A DNA stretch of 61,455 bases. Origin: RPQJ01 sp963748985. GTDB lineage: Bacteria > Pseudomonadota > Gammaproteobacteria > Steroidobacterales > Steroidobacteraceae. The number at the start of each line of letters is the position of its first letter. The first letter of the stretch is position 1. This document shows, one piece after another, positions 45,234 to 58,116 of the stretch. The stretch covers positions 1 through 61,455 of the forward strand of contig CAVVKQ010000006.1 of assembly GCA_963748985.1 (NCBI GenBank), read 5' to 3'. The position numbers and the translations under genes are program-made. The notes beneath the pieces were generated by a model. That model had not been told where the DNA came from, ran no database searches, and was given only the letters and a program-made list of their open reading frames with translations.

Positions 45234-46088
45234 TCAGCGCTTGGACGTGCCGGCCGCACCAGCCGCGCCAGCGGCACCGGCCGCGCCAGCCGCACCCTTG
45301 GCCGCGCCAGCGGCACCGGCCGCGCCAGCAGCACCGGCCGCGCCAGCAGCACCGGCCGCGCCAGCAGCACCGGCCGCGCCAGCAGCACCGGCCGCGCCAG
45401 CAGCACCGGCCGCGCCAGCAGCACCGGCCGCGCCAGCAGCACCGGCCGCGCCAGCAGCACCGGCCGCGCCAGCAGCACCGGCAGCACCCTTGGCCGCACC
45501 AGCGGCACCGGCTGCGCCAGCCGCAGCATCAGCACCCGCAGCACCGGCCGCGCCAGCAGCACCCTTGGCCGCACCAGCTGCGCCAGCAGCACCGGCGGCA
45601 CCGGCAGCACCAGCCGCACCGGCAGCACCGGCAGCACCGGCAGCACCGGCAGCACCAGCCGCGCCGGCAGCACCGGCAGCACCGGCCGCACCGGCGGCAC
45701 CGGCAGCACCAGCCGCGCCGGCAGCACCCTTGGCCGCACCAGCGGCACCAGCTGCGCCAGCCGCAGCATCAGCACCCGCAGCACCCGCAGCACCCGCAGC
45801 ACCGGCCGCGCCAGCCGCACCGGCCGCACCGGCCGCACCGGCGGCACCGGCGGCACCGGCGGCACCGCTTACTCCGTTCGCGATGTTCACACCCGACTGC
45901 GTCGCCGTTGAATCACCCAGGATCGTCGCGCCGCCGCCGTCCGCGCGGAAACGCTTGGCCGGGACGATCGTTCCCGACGCGTCTTCGCTGGCGGGCGGAT
46001 AGTCGAGGGCAATCATGCCCACCACGCCGATCACGGCGAGCGCGCCACCGGCAACCCAGAACTTCCGCGAATTCCCTTGATTGGCCAT
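45234..46088 (-). CDS. Membrane-anchored Gly-Ala-Ala (collagen-like) repeat protein
   Basis: 284 aa from ATG 46088 (GGGGAAGAG upstream). A short cytoplasmic N-terminus (MANQGNSRK), one membrane helix (FWVAGGALAVIGVVGMIAL), a 45-residue linker, then about 200 residues of Gly-Ala-Ala triplets ending TSKR. The pattern is interrupted at intervals by single Lys (GAAKGAA) and by GADAAAGAA. It is collagen-like in Gly spacing, but with Ala in both other positions and no Pro, so a collagen triple helix is not certain. Function unknown; cell-surface or envelope role is inferred from topology. The ECF sigma/anti-sigma pair is immediately upstream on the same strand. Confidence 0.78.
   Translation of the reverse strand: MANQGNSRKFWVAGGALAVIGVVGMIALDYPPASEDASGTIVPAKRFRADGGGATILGDSTATQSGVNIANGVSGAAGAAGAAGAAGAAGAAGAAGAAGAAGAAGADAAAGAAGAAGAAKGAAGAAGAAGAAGAAGAAGAAGAAGAAGAAGAAGAAGAAGAAGAAGAAGAAGAAKGAAGAAGAAGADAAAGAAGAAGAAKGAAGAAGAAGAAGAAGAAGAAGAAGAAGAAGAAGAAGAAGAAGAAGAAGAAGAAGAAGAAGAAKGAAGAAGAAGAAGAAGTSKR
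45240..45880. repeat. Low-complexity 9/18-nt repeat array within the Gly-Ala-Ala gene
   Basis: Tandem copies of a GC-rich unit; an 18-nt version (two Gly-Ala-Ala triplets) recurs almost perfectly roughly eight times between about 45320 and 45485. All frames are open across it because GC-rich triplets rarely make stops. Such arrays readily gain or lose units. Confidence 0.9.
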
Positions 46089-46203
46089 GAGTCTCTTCCC
46101 CTGCAGTAGCCCGAAAGTCCGGGCGTTGTTTGTTGAACTACAACTTGAAGTACCGCGCTCGCCGCCTAAAGTTGGCGACGGCCCAAAAAGATCAGCTTCT
46201 CCG

Positions 46204-46824
46204 TCAGTGCCCCGAGCCGATGCGCAGACTACCGCGCTGCAACACGTTTTTCGTCGCATCGTCGACGACCTGCACTTCCACCAGGCCGTCGTCATGCAAT
46301 CGCGTGACGATCGAAACCGGCTGACTGGACTTGAGCGACGTCACGACCTGCGGCGCCTCGGCCGCACCCGTGAGCGTGATCGAGCCGCGGACCTGGTCGA
46401 GATCCACGATCATCCGCGCCTCGGCATGCGTGGCATCGGCGATCGTGCCAGCAAGCTCCCCAGCGCCGAACTCCGTCGAGTCGAGTCTGCCGAACTGGAA
46501 GGCCAGCGCGCTGACCAGCAGGCCACCGCCGAAGGCAGCGGCATAACGGAGCAACGGGCGGGCGGTGAACGCCGCACGGCGGAGTACGTGTGACCTCGGC
46601 GCGTTCACGGGCAAGCCCGACACGATGGCTTCGTGCAGGCCCGCGGGGATTTCTTCTCTGGGCATCTCGTCGAGAGTACGACAGGTTCGCGTCAGGCTGT
46701 CGCGCAGCGCGCGCACGGACGGATCGGCGAGCAGCAGGCGGTTGAGTTCAGCCCGCTGCGGACCGGTGAGCGCGCCGTCGATTTCGGCGTTGATCAGTTC
46801 AAACGTGGTGTCCTGGCCGGTCAT
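46204..46824 (-). CDS. Anti-sigma factor (RseA/RsiW-like organisation)
   Basis: 206 aa from ATG 46824, overlapping the sigma-factor stop by 4 nt. N-terminal 85 residues resemble a zinc-less anti-sigma domain (INAEIDGALTGPQRAELNRLL, LRDSLTRTCRTLDEMP). One membrane segment (LRYAAAFGGGLLVSALAFQFG), then a periplasmic beta-rich region (VVTSLKSSQPVSIVTRLHDDG). The domain has no HxxxCxxC zinc motif. It likely holds the partner sigma factor at the membrane until cleaved. Confidence 0.8.
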   Translation of the reverse strand: MTGQDTTFELINAEIDGALTGPQRAELNRLLLADPSVRALRDSLTRTCRTLDEMPREEIPAGLHEAIVSGLPVNAPRSHVLRRAAFTARPLLRYAAAFGGGLLVSALAFQFGRLDSTEFGAGELAGTIADATHAEARMIVDLDQVRGSITLTGAAEAPQVVTSLKSSQPVSIVTRLHDDGLVEVQVVDDATKNVLQRGSLRIGSGH

Positions 46825-47366
46825 GCCGACGCCCATCCCCTGGTTTCCATCGCCGTCTTGAGCAGCTGCCGGGCGCTGAACAGGCGCGATTTTACGGTTT
46901 TCTCAGGCAGTTCGAGGATGGCGGCCATGTCCTCATAGCTGCAGTCCATGAAGTGCCGCAGCACGATCACGGCGCGGTGTTCGGTACGGAGACTCATGAT
47001 CGCGGCCGCCATGCCGTCGCTGAGCTGGCGCTGGTCGAAGGCACCCTCCGGGCCAGGCGCGCCATCGGGCGTCTCGAAATCGAGAGCCGCGGTGGGTTTC
47101 CGGCGCTGCAGGGACTTGATCGATTCATTGAGCGCGATCCGGTAGATCCAGCTGTAGAACTTGTGCGACGGGTCGTACTCTCCAAGGTGCTCGTACACCT
47201 TGAGAAACACAGTCTGGGAGACGTCCCGGGCTTCTTCGCGGTCGTGCAGCATGCGCAACGCCGCGTTGAAAACCGTTTTTTCGTGCCGCCGGACCAGGGC
47301 TTCGAAGGCCCGGGGCTCCCCGCTGCACGTACGTCTGACCAGTGCTCCATCGCTCTCGTCGTTCAT
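46821..47366 (-). CDS. ECF-subfamily RNA polymerase sigma factor
   Basis: 181 aa from ATG 47366. Sigma region 2 (FEALVRRHEKTVFNAALRMLHDREEARDVSQTVFLKVYEHL, quoted in parts; HKFYSWIYRIALNESI) and region 4 (LSLRTEHRAVIVLRHF-like, YEDMAAILELPEKTVKSRLFSARQLL). It directs RNA polymerase to a stress or envelope regulon. Coupled to the anti-sigma gene; the Gly-Ala-Ala protein gene downstream may be a target. Confidence 0.93.
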   Translation of the reverse strand: MNDESDGALVRRTCSGEPRAFEALVRRHEKTVFNAALRMLHDREEARDVSQTVFLKVYEHLGEYDPSHKFYSWIYRIALNESIKSLQRRKPTAALDFETPDGAPGPEGAFDQRQLSDGMAAAIMSLRTEHRAVIVLRHFMDCSYEDMAAILELPEKTVKSRLFSARQLLKTAMETRGWASA

Positions 47367-47417
47367 AAATACCGGCGGACGCCCAGAAAGTTGGTCGGGT
47401 AACCGGTCCATCGGCCG

Positions 47418-47714
47418 TCAACTTCCGGCCGTGACGATCTCAAAGATCCGGTCGAACCCCGCGTACTTGAAGATGTCGCGGATATGCTTGTTGGCATTGA
47501 CGAGCCGCAGTCCCTGCCCGGACGCCATCACGCGCTTCTGTGTCTTGAGCAGCACGCCAAGGCCGGCGCTGGACACGTAGTCGAGCCCGGCCAGGTCAAC
47601 CACGCGTGGCGCGGGTATGCCATCCATGAACTGCAGCGCCTTGTCGCACTGGGCCGCATCCAGCCGCCCGGTCATGATGATTTCGCCCTGCCCGCCCAAT
47701 CGAATCTCGAACAT
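47418..47714 (-). CDS. STAS-domain anti-sigma factor antagonist
   Basis: 98 aa from ATG 47714. STAS fold: EIIMTGRLDAAQCDKALQFM, RVVDLAGLDYVSSAGLGVLL (the DxSSAG region whose first Ser would be phosphorylated), GQGLRLVNANKHIRDIF. Six nt downstream of the phosphatase/kinase gene, so the two form a partner-switching pair. Confidence 0.9.
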   Translation of the reverse strand: MFEIRLGGQGEIIMTGRLDAAQCDKALQFMDGIPAPRVVDLAGLDYVSSAGLGVLLKTQKRVMASGQGLRLVNANKHIRDIFKYAGFDRIFEIVTAGS

Positions 47715-47720
47715 CAAGTC

Positions 47721-49415
47721 TCACCCTGCCTCGAGTGCCTTGGTAAACGTGATCGTGCTGCGACGCTCCGTGTACTCGTACTGGAGCGTGGTCGCCATCT
47801 GCTTCACCAGGTGCAGACCCAGCCCGCCTGGCTGGCGCTCGGCGAGCGGTTTGTCGATGTCGACCGCCGGCGCGTGCGTGACGTCGAACGGATCCACGTC
47901 GAAATCCGTGATCCGCACGGTGAGCTGCTCGGGCGTGTGGCCGAGGCTCAGCGAAATGTCGTGCGGGCTGGTCGCGTTGTACTTGATGAAGTTCGTGAAC
48001 AGCTCTTCGACGATGAAGCACACCGGCATGTGCAGTTCGGCATCGAGCGAGCGCGCCGCGATGAAATCGCCGACGAACCGGAAGATGCCGTCAAGCGCAT
48101 CGAGCGAGCGTGGAAAATAGCGCTGGATCGTGGTGCGGCCGGCGGTCTCGCCACTGCGCGCAAGCAGCACGATCGTGATGTCGTCCTCCTGCAGGTGGCC
48201 ATCCGCAAACACGTGCACCGCCTGCAGCAGTCGCGCCAGCAGGTCGGACATCGAGCCTTCGTGGCGCGTGCGCAGCACTTGCTCGACCCCTGCGGTGCCG
48301 AACATCGTGCCCGCCGGGTTCTCACGCTCGAATACGCCGTCGGTGATCAGACCGAGGATGTCGCCCGGCGCGAGTTCGATCTGCTGCGGCGGATCAACGG
48401 CGGGAAATGCCATGAACCCGAGTGGAAACGTCGTGGGCGAGAGCCAGCGGCACGCGCCCGTGGCGGCCTGAAAATGCAGCAGGGGGCCCTGGCCCGCGGA
48501 GTGGTAATCGACCCGGTGTGCAACGGTGTCAAGGACGCCGAAAAATGCAGTGACGAAGTGCTCCTCCGGCAGGTCCTCGACCAGCTGGTTGTTGACCTGG
48601 GCGAAGATCGCATCCAGATCGGCGCCGAGCCGCAACGCGACGCGCAGCATGCCCGTCATCTGCGTGGCGCTGAGCGCAGGCCCGATCCCGTGCCCGCTGG
48701 CGTCGCCGAGCAACAGGAAGAGACGCCGCTCATCCAGGGGAACGAGATCGAAGGTATCGCCACCGGTCTGGTCTGCCGGGCAGAACTGGCCGGCCATGTC
48801 GTACGCCGCCAGTTGCGGCATTTCCGACGGCAGCGTGCTCATCTGGATTTCGCGGGCGAGCTTGATCTCGCGATCGAGTTTCTCTGCCTGAGCCAGGGAG
48901 CGCGACATGCGCTCGCGCTGGATGAAGACGACGCATTGCGCCGCGAGCGTCTCCGCCACGCGTTCATCTTCGAGCGAAAAGGCACCCTGCTCGCTGTCGA
49001 CGACCTGCAGCACGCCGACGAGCTGCGAGCGTTCGACGAGCGGCACCGACAGCATGCAGCGGACGTCGTTGTCGGCGTCGAGATCGACGGCCGGATCGAA
49101 GAGCGGTTCGAGCCTGCAATCGGGAACGTTGATGACCTGGCGCGAGCGCGCCGTCAGACCGAGCACGCCTTGCGAGAGATTGGCGCGAACGGGCGGGGAG
49201 CCCGGAGGCCCCCCAGTGAGAACGAGCGCGCCCTGCTCCGGTTCGAACAGCCAGACGGTTGCCCGCTCACCCCGCAGCACGCTCCGCGCAGCCTCGCCGA
49301 TTTCAGCAAGCACTTCGGCCAGTTCGAACGGAGCGGCGAGCCTGCGCGTGACCTCGAGGATCTGCAGCAGCGCTTCCGCACGTAGTCCGACGGACACCGT
49401 CGTATCTGGGCGCAC
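47721..49415 (-). CDS. GAF-SpoIIE phosphatase-HATPase partner-switch regulator
   Basis: About 564 aa from a GTG at 49415 (GGGGAG upstream); the open frame runs further into the rRNA terminator and 5S region and is not coding there. Domains: GAF (ATVWLFEPEQGALVL ... VPLVERSQLVGVLQVVD), a short coiled coil (AQAEKLDREIKLAREIQ), SpoIIE/RsbU PP2C phosphatase (GDTFDLVPLDERRL, GDASGHGIGPALSA, ITDGVFE), and a C-terminal RsbW-like HATPase (CFIVEELFTNFIKY, GGLGLHLVKQM). One protein thus carries both phosphatase and kinase of a partner switch acting on the adjacent STAS protein. Confidence 0.87.
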   Translation of the reverse strand: MRPDTTVSVGLRAEALLQILEVTRRLAAPFELAEVLAEIGEAARSVLRGERATVWLFEPEQGALVLTGGPPGSPPVRANLSQGVLGLTARSRQVINVPDCRLEPLFDPAVDLDADNDVRCMLSVPLVERSQLVGVLQVVDSEQGAFSLEDERVAETLAAQCVVFIQRERMSRSLAQAEKLDREIKLAREIQMSTLPSEMPQLAAYDMAGQFCPADQTGGDTFDLVPLDERRLFLLLGDASGHGIGPALSATQMTGMLRVALRLGADLDAIFAQVNNQLVEDLPEEHFVTAFFGVLDTVAHRVDYHSAGQGPLLHFQAATGACRWLSPTTFPLGFMAFPAVDPPQQIELAPGDILGLITDGVFERENPAGTMFGTAGVEQVLRTRHEGSMSDLLARLLQAVHVFADGHLQEDDITIVLLARSGETAGRTTIQRYFPRSLDALDGIFRFVGDFIAARSLDAELHMPVCFIVEELFTNFIKYNATSPHDISLSLGHTPEQLTVRITDFDVDPFDVTHAPAVDIDKPLAERQPGGLGLHLVKQMATTLQYEYTERRSTITFTKALEAG

Positions 49416-49608
49416 CGGCTCCCCTCGCTTTGTCCCCAAGCCCGTTACCCGAGGCCGGAGTGTGCCTGCGACGCATTCAATCTGCACGTTTATGGCGCTG
49501 CAACACGACCGGCGACGAGCAAACGCACACCCTCCCGCACGCTCCGCGCCCTCGAGGCGTGAGTGGCGCGACGCCTCGTCGTGCAGAACCGCACCGGGAA
49601 CCGAGGCC

Positions 49609-49648
49609 CGAAAAAGAAAAACCCCCGGCAGGTTGCCCTGTCGGGGGT
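49609..49648 (-). terminator. Terminator of the rRNA operon
   Basis: Ten-bp stem (CCCCCGACAG with its near-complement, 49622-49648), followed on the minus strand by TTTTTCTTTTT. It lies 11 nt past the 3' end of 5S rRNA. Confidence 0.9.
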
Positions 49649-49659
49649 TTTGTTTGAGA

Positions 49660-49777
49660 GCCTGGCAGTGACCTACTCTTGCATGGTCGAGGACCAAACT
49701 ACCATTGGCGCAGAGCGTTTTCACTTCCGAGTTCGGAAAGGGATCGGGTGGTTCCCGCTCGCTATGGCCGCCAGGCA
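49660..49777 (-). rRNA. rrf: 5S ribosomal RNA
   Basis: 118 nt; 5' end TGCCTGGCGGCC pairs with the 3' end GCCAGGC, with the conserved CCGAACTCGGAAGTGAAA loop. Last gene of the rrn operon. Confidence 0.95.
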
Positions 49778-49929
49778 AACCGGCTCATGCACCGCGCTTG
49801 CGCGCGGGCACAGAATTCGAATCGGGGTATGACGCGAGCGTGTCGCTTTCGAAGCGATAACAGTCGCTGATTATCTTCAATCACACGCCAAAGGTTCGGA
49901 ACCAGGTTCCAGACCGATTGGGTGTTATA

Positions 49930-52823
<2,894 letters not shown>

Positions 52824-52950
52824 ATATAACCCCAATCGTTCTGGAGTCATGGACCAAATAAAATCAATCAGCTGGTATCTCTTACGAATGCGACACGCTT
52901 TCGAATCACAAGTTGAAATCAACTCGTTCCTCGGCGTCATACCCAAATTC

Positions 52951-52965
52951 AAATTTTTAAAGAGC
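52951..52965 (-). promoter_or_regulatory. boxA antitermination element in the 16S-23S spacer
   Basis: On the minus strand GCTCTTTAAAAATTT, matching the rrn boxA consensus (TGCTCTTTAACA). It recruits NusB/NusE for antitermination. Confidence 0.7.
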
Positions 52966-53059
52966 GTCCGCAGCATTGCTGCGATACATGAGACCACGCG
53001 TGCATCGAGACTTTCGACGCGGTGCAGGCGTGGTATCACGCGGACTGTGAAGCGGGACC

Positions 53060-53135
53060 TGGTGGAGCCAGTCGGGATCGAACCGACGACCCCCTGCTTG
53101 CAAAGCAGGTGCTCTCCCAGCTGAGCTATGGCCCC
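53060..53135 (-). tRNA. tRNA-Ala (TGC)
   Basis: 76 nt with encoded CCA, anticodon loop TTTGCAA giving TGC. It lies in the 16S-23S spacer, downstream of tRNA-Ile. Confidence 0.96.
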
Positions 53136-53153
53136 TAGGTCAGATCCCCAGAA

Positions 53154-53230
53154 TGGTGGGTCTGGGAAGATTCGAACTTCCGGCCTCACCCTTATCAGGG
53201 GTGCGCTCTGACCAACTGAGCTACAGACCC
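53154..53230 (-). tRNA. tRNA-Ile (GAT)
   Basis: 77 nt with encoded CCA, acceptor GGGTCTG/CAGACCC, anticodon loop CTGATAA giving GAT. First tRNA of the spacer. Confidence 0.96.
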
Positions 53231-53349
53231 GGCTTCGAGACATTCTCCAGGCATGGCCTGGAACGCCGGCGATCAGTCCAGCTTCACTTTAATCGAATAC
53301 AGGTAACTTGAATGGGAACTCGCACCGAGCATGAGCTCGTGCTGTCTTT

Positions 53350-54888
<1,539 letters not shown>

Positions 54889-55263
54889 AAGTCTTGCGAC
54901 TTGGTTTCGGAGCAGAATCCCAACTAACTTTCAGTAATTAACTGGCTATCAATTGGTACTCGTTCCGATGTTTGCACTCACAAACGATCGACGCGAGTCC
55001 CCACACAAATTACCTGATTCGATTTTTAAAGAACGCCCTCGGAACCAGCCGAGGTGAGCCGCCTATTATGCGGCTGTTTCCGTTGCTGTCAACACCTTCG
55101 AAATGTTTTTTCGTCGGGATTTTTTCAGCTGGCCACCGAAGCCCTGAGGCTGGGTGACTGCGGAGGGGCGCGAAGTATAGCTCTGAACGAAGGGTCGTCA
55201 ACAGCTGCGGGAAATATTTTTTCGGCGTGTGTACGGACCCTGCATACGCCGCTCCGGCCAACC
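54889..55263 (-). promoter_or_regulatory. rRNA operon leader and promoter
   Basis: The gap of about 375 nt between 16S and tyrS. On the minus strand a near-consensus promoter is visible: -35 TTGACA (55087-55092), 16-nt spacer, -10 CATAAT (55065-55070). Downstream is a boxA, GTTCTTTAAAAATC (55021-55034). No coding region is evident. The strong promoter fits a growth-regulated rrn operon. Confidence 0.8.
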
Positions 55264-56478
55264 TCAGGAACCGGCCGAACTTGCCAGCGTGACGCGTGCG
55301 AGGCGACGCTTGCCGACCTGGAAAACGTGGGTATTTCCTGCGGTAAACCTGCGCGTTGCGTCTTCCACGCGCTCGCCATCCACCCGCACGGCGCCCTGCT
55401 TGACTTGCCGCATCGCTTCGCTCGTGCTCGGCACGAGCTGCGCGCCTTTGAGCACGTGCGCGAGGCCCATGCCTTCGGCGCTGACCGGTAGCGTGACCTC
55501 GACCACGTCCTCGGGCAGCGCACCCTGCTGGAAGCGCGCGATGAATTCGTCGCGGGCCCGGTTGCCGGCCCCTGGCCCGTGGAACCGATCGACGATTTCC
55601 ACGCCCAGCTCGAACTTGGCGTCCCGGGGGTTGGCGCCGCCGGCGCACGCCTGTTTCAGGCGCCCGATCTCCGCATTGGTGCGGAACGACAGGAGATCGA
55701 ACCAGCGCCACATCAGGTCATCGGAAATCGACATCAGCTTGCCGAACATCTGGTCGGCGGGCTCAGCGATGCCGATGTAATTGCCGAGTGATTTCGACAT
55801 CTTGTTGACGCCGTCGAGCCCCTCCAGCAGCGGCATCGTCAGCACGACCTGCGGCTCCTGGCCGTACGCCTCCTGCAGCTGCCGGCCCACGAGCAGATTG
55901 AATTTCTGGTCGGTGCCACCGAGCTCGACGTCGGCCTGCAGCGCCACCGAGTCGTAACCCTGGACGAGCGGGTACAGGAATTCATGAATCGCGATCGCCT
56001 GGCCGGACTTGTAGCGCTTCGAGAAATCGTCGCGCTCGAGCATCCGGGCCACGGTGTGCTTCGCCGCAAGCTGGATCATGCCCGCCGAACCCATGGCGTT
56101 CATCCAGGTCGAATTGAACTCGACGCGGGTGAGCGCCGGATCCAGGATCTTGAAGATCTGTGCCTGGTACGTCGCCGCGTTCGCCTTGATCTCGTCGGGC
56201 GTCAGGGGTGGCCGGGTGGCGTTGCGCCCGGTCGGGTCGCCGATGAGCCCCGTGAAATCGCCGATCAGGAAGATGATGTCGTGGCCGAGGCGCTGGAACA
56301 TGGCCATCCGGTTGATCAGCACCGTGTGGCCAAGGTGCAGGTCCGGCGCCGTCGGGTCGAATCCCGCCTTGACCCGGAGCGGCTTGCCGCGAGCCAGCTT
56401 TTTCAGCAGGTCGGCTTCCAGCAGCACCTCGGCAGCGCCGCGGCGCAGTTCGGCCAGTTGTTGGTCTGCAGGCAGCAT
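55264..56478 (-). CDS. tyrS: Tyrosyl-tRNA synthetase
   Basis: 404 aa from ATG 56478; the frame is open further upstream but without homology. Class I motifs: HLGH (residues 48-51) as the HIGH signature and KMSKSLG, plus FLIGDFTGLIGDPTGR and ELGGTDQKFNLLVGR, typical of the TyrZ-like subtype. The C-terminal S4 RNA-binding domain reads KQGAVRVDGERVED. Divergent from the M23 peptidase gene. Confidence 0.95.
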   Translation of the reverse strand: MLPADQQLAELRRGAAEVLLEADLLKKLARGKPLRVKAGFDPTAPDLHLGHTVLINRMAMFQRLGHDIIFLIGDFTGLIGDPTGRNATRPPLTPDEIKANAATYQAQIFKILDPALTRVEFNSTWMNAMGSAGMIQLAAKHTVARMLERDDFSKRYKSGQAIAIHEFLYPLVQGYDSVALQADVELGGTDQKFNLLVGRQLQEAYGQEPQVVLTMPLLEGLDGVNKMSKSLGNYIGIAEPADQMFGKLMSISDDLMWRWFDLLSFRTNAEIGRLKQACAGGANPRDAKFELGVEIVDRFHGPGAGNRARDEFIARFQQGALPEDVVEVTLPVSAEGMGLAHVLKGAQLVPSTSEAMRQVKQGAVRVDGERVEDATRRFTAGNTHVFQVGKRRLARVTLASSAGS

Positions 56479-56692
56479 CGATCGGCACGCTCCAGGCGGT
56501 ATCGCAGTGCAAGGCGCGGGACTGTAGGGGTTGCCGCTCGCGCAGGCAACGCCACGGACATGGTGCGGGCCGTCACAGTCCGTACATATTTTCCGCAAGA
56601 CTCTGAACAAGCTGAGAAAAATGGCTGCGCAACGGTTGACTCGTGGCACCCGCGCAACTACTTTACCCGCCATTGCTCAATGGGAGTGACCA

Positions 56693-58036
56693 TTGCAACC
56701 GACTGATTTTCCCAACCCGGCGCGCACGCAGACTTCCGACCGGAGCATTGGGTCCGCGCGCCGCTGGCTCGCCGGAACCAGCCTGCCGCTGGTGGCCGCC
56801 ATGGCCGGAATCCTTGCGCTCGCTGCCTGGCCACGCCCGGAAGCCCCGACGTCGATCGACCTGACGGCGCTCGTCGCCTCGCAGTCGGCGCAGCCCGCGA
56901 CCGCGACGGCCGCCGCCGAAGACTTCCCGGCGAACATCGAATACACGGTTCAGCGCAATGACACGCTCGACCAGATTTTCCGTTCCGTCGGCGTCGACAT
57001 GGCAGCGCTTGCCGAGCTGCGCCAGCGTCCCGAAATCCGCCGCGCGCTGGATATCGTGCGGCCTGGCGACATCATCACGTTCACTCACGTCGACGGTGCG
57101 CTGCAGTCGCTGAACCGCCAGATCAGCAACACGCTGACGCTGTCGGTCGCGCGCTCGGACAATGGCTTCGCCGTGAATTACGTCGAGAACCCGCTCGAGA
57201 CCGAAATCGTCGGCCGTAGCGCGCTGATCACCTCCTCGCTCTTCACGGCTGGCCAGGAGGCCGGCATGTCGGCCGAGACGATCATGACGCTTGCCAACCA
57301 GATCTTCGGCTGGGACATCGACTTTGCGCTCGACCTCCGCCAGGGCGACGAATTCAGCGTGCTGTACGAACAAAAGTTCCAGGACGGCGAATACGTGAAC
57401 GACGGGCGCGTGCTCGCAGCCGAATTCGTCAACCAGGGCAAGATGCATCGGGCCGTGTGGTTCCAGTCGCAGGATGGCGAAGTGCAGGGTTACTTCACGC
57501 CCGAGGGCAAGGGCATGCGCAAGGCTTTCCTGCGCGCGCCGCTCGACTTCACGCGCGTGAGCTCGGTGTTCAATCCGCGCCGCAAGCACCCGATCAGCGG
57601 CGTAGTCCGCGCCCATAAGGGCGTCGATTACGCGGCGTCGACGGGCACGCCCATCTGGGCGGCCGGCGATGGCCGCATCCAGTTTGCCGGCCGCAAGGGC
57701 GGGTACGGCAACGTGGTGACGATCGATCACGGCAAGGGCATCAGCACGGTCTACGGCCACATGTCGCGCTTCGGCAAGTCTGCGCGCGCTGGCCGCACCG
57801 TGAAGCAGGGCGACATCATCGGTTACGTCGGCATGACCGGCGCGGCCACGGGCCCACACCTGCACTACGAGTACCGGGTCAAGGGCGTCCACAAGAACCC
57901 GTCCACGATTCCGATGCCGCGCACGGAGATTCCGTCGGGTTACCTGGCAGAGTTCCGCCGCCAGAGCGAAGCCGAGTTCGCGAAACTGCAGCTCACCAGC
58001 GGCCAGGGCGGCATCGCCCAGGTCGCGAGCCGCTGA
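56693..58036 (+). CDS. M23-family peptidoglycan DD-metalloendopeptidase (MepM-like)
   Basis: 447 aa; start TTG 56693 with GGGAG six nt upstream. An N-terminal membrane anchor (LPLVAAMAGILALAAW), then an OapA/LysM-like domain (YTVQRNDTLDQIFRSVGV), a middle beta domain, and the C-terminal M23 domain with its zinc ligands in HKGVDYAA, VYGHMSRF and HLHYEYRV. It probably cleaves peptide cross-links in the periplasm. A repeat-rich spacer separates its stop from the convergent ppx gene. Confidence 0.92.
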   Translation: MQPTDFPNPARTQTSDRSIGSARRWLAGTSLPLVAAMAGILALAAWPRPEAPTSIDLTALVASQSAQPATATAAAEDFPANIEYTVQRNDTLDQIFRSVGVDMAALAELRQRPEIRRALDIVRPGDIITFTHVDGALQSLNRQISNTLTLSVARSDNGFAVNYVENPLETEIVGRSALITSSLFTAGQEAGMSAETIMTLANQIFGWDIDFALDLRQGDEFSVLYEQKFQDGEYVNDGRVLAAEFVNQGKMHRAVWFQSQDGEVQGYFTPEGKGMRKAFLRAPLDFTRVSSVFNPRRKHPISGVVRAHKGVDYAASTGTPIWAAGDGRIQFAGRKGGYGNVVTIDHGKGISTVYGHMSRFGKSARAGRTVKQGDIIGYVGMTGAATGPHLHYEYRVKGVHKNPSTIPMPRTEIPSGYLAEFRRQSEAEFAKLQLTSGQGGIAQVASR

Positions 58037-58116
58037 GGAAAGTGATTAGTGATTAGTGAGTAGTGAGTAGTGAGTAGTGATCAGAAGTCACTAATCACTA
58101 TTCACTAATCACTTCT
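58037..58116. repeat. Intergenic tandem and inverted repeat between convergent genes
   Basis: An 80-nt AT-richer stretch built from (A/G)TTAGTGA and GTAGTGA heptamers on the left and their complement (TCACTAATCACT and similar) on the right, making a long imperfect hairpin. It lies between convergent stops and carries stop codons in several frames. It may act as a bidirectional terminator or be a dispersed repeat element. Confidence 0.85.

Noticed and set aside
45300..45880. CRISPR-like or satellite array
   Set aside because: Units are contiguous with no unique spacers and keep a Gly-Ala-Ala reading frame, so it is coding low-complexity repeat.
45241..46002. Plus-strand frame encoding Pro-Ala-Ala repeats opposite the Gly-Ala-Ala gene
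   Set aside because: The repeat array is open in every frame. The minus strand has the ribosome site, start codon, membrane anchor and a terminator after the stop; the plus strand has none of these.
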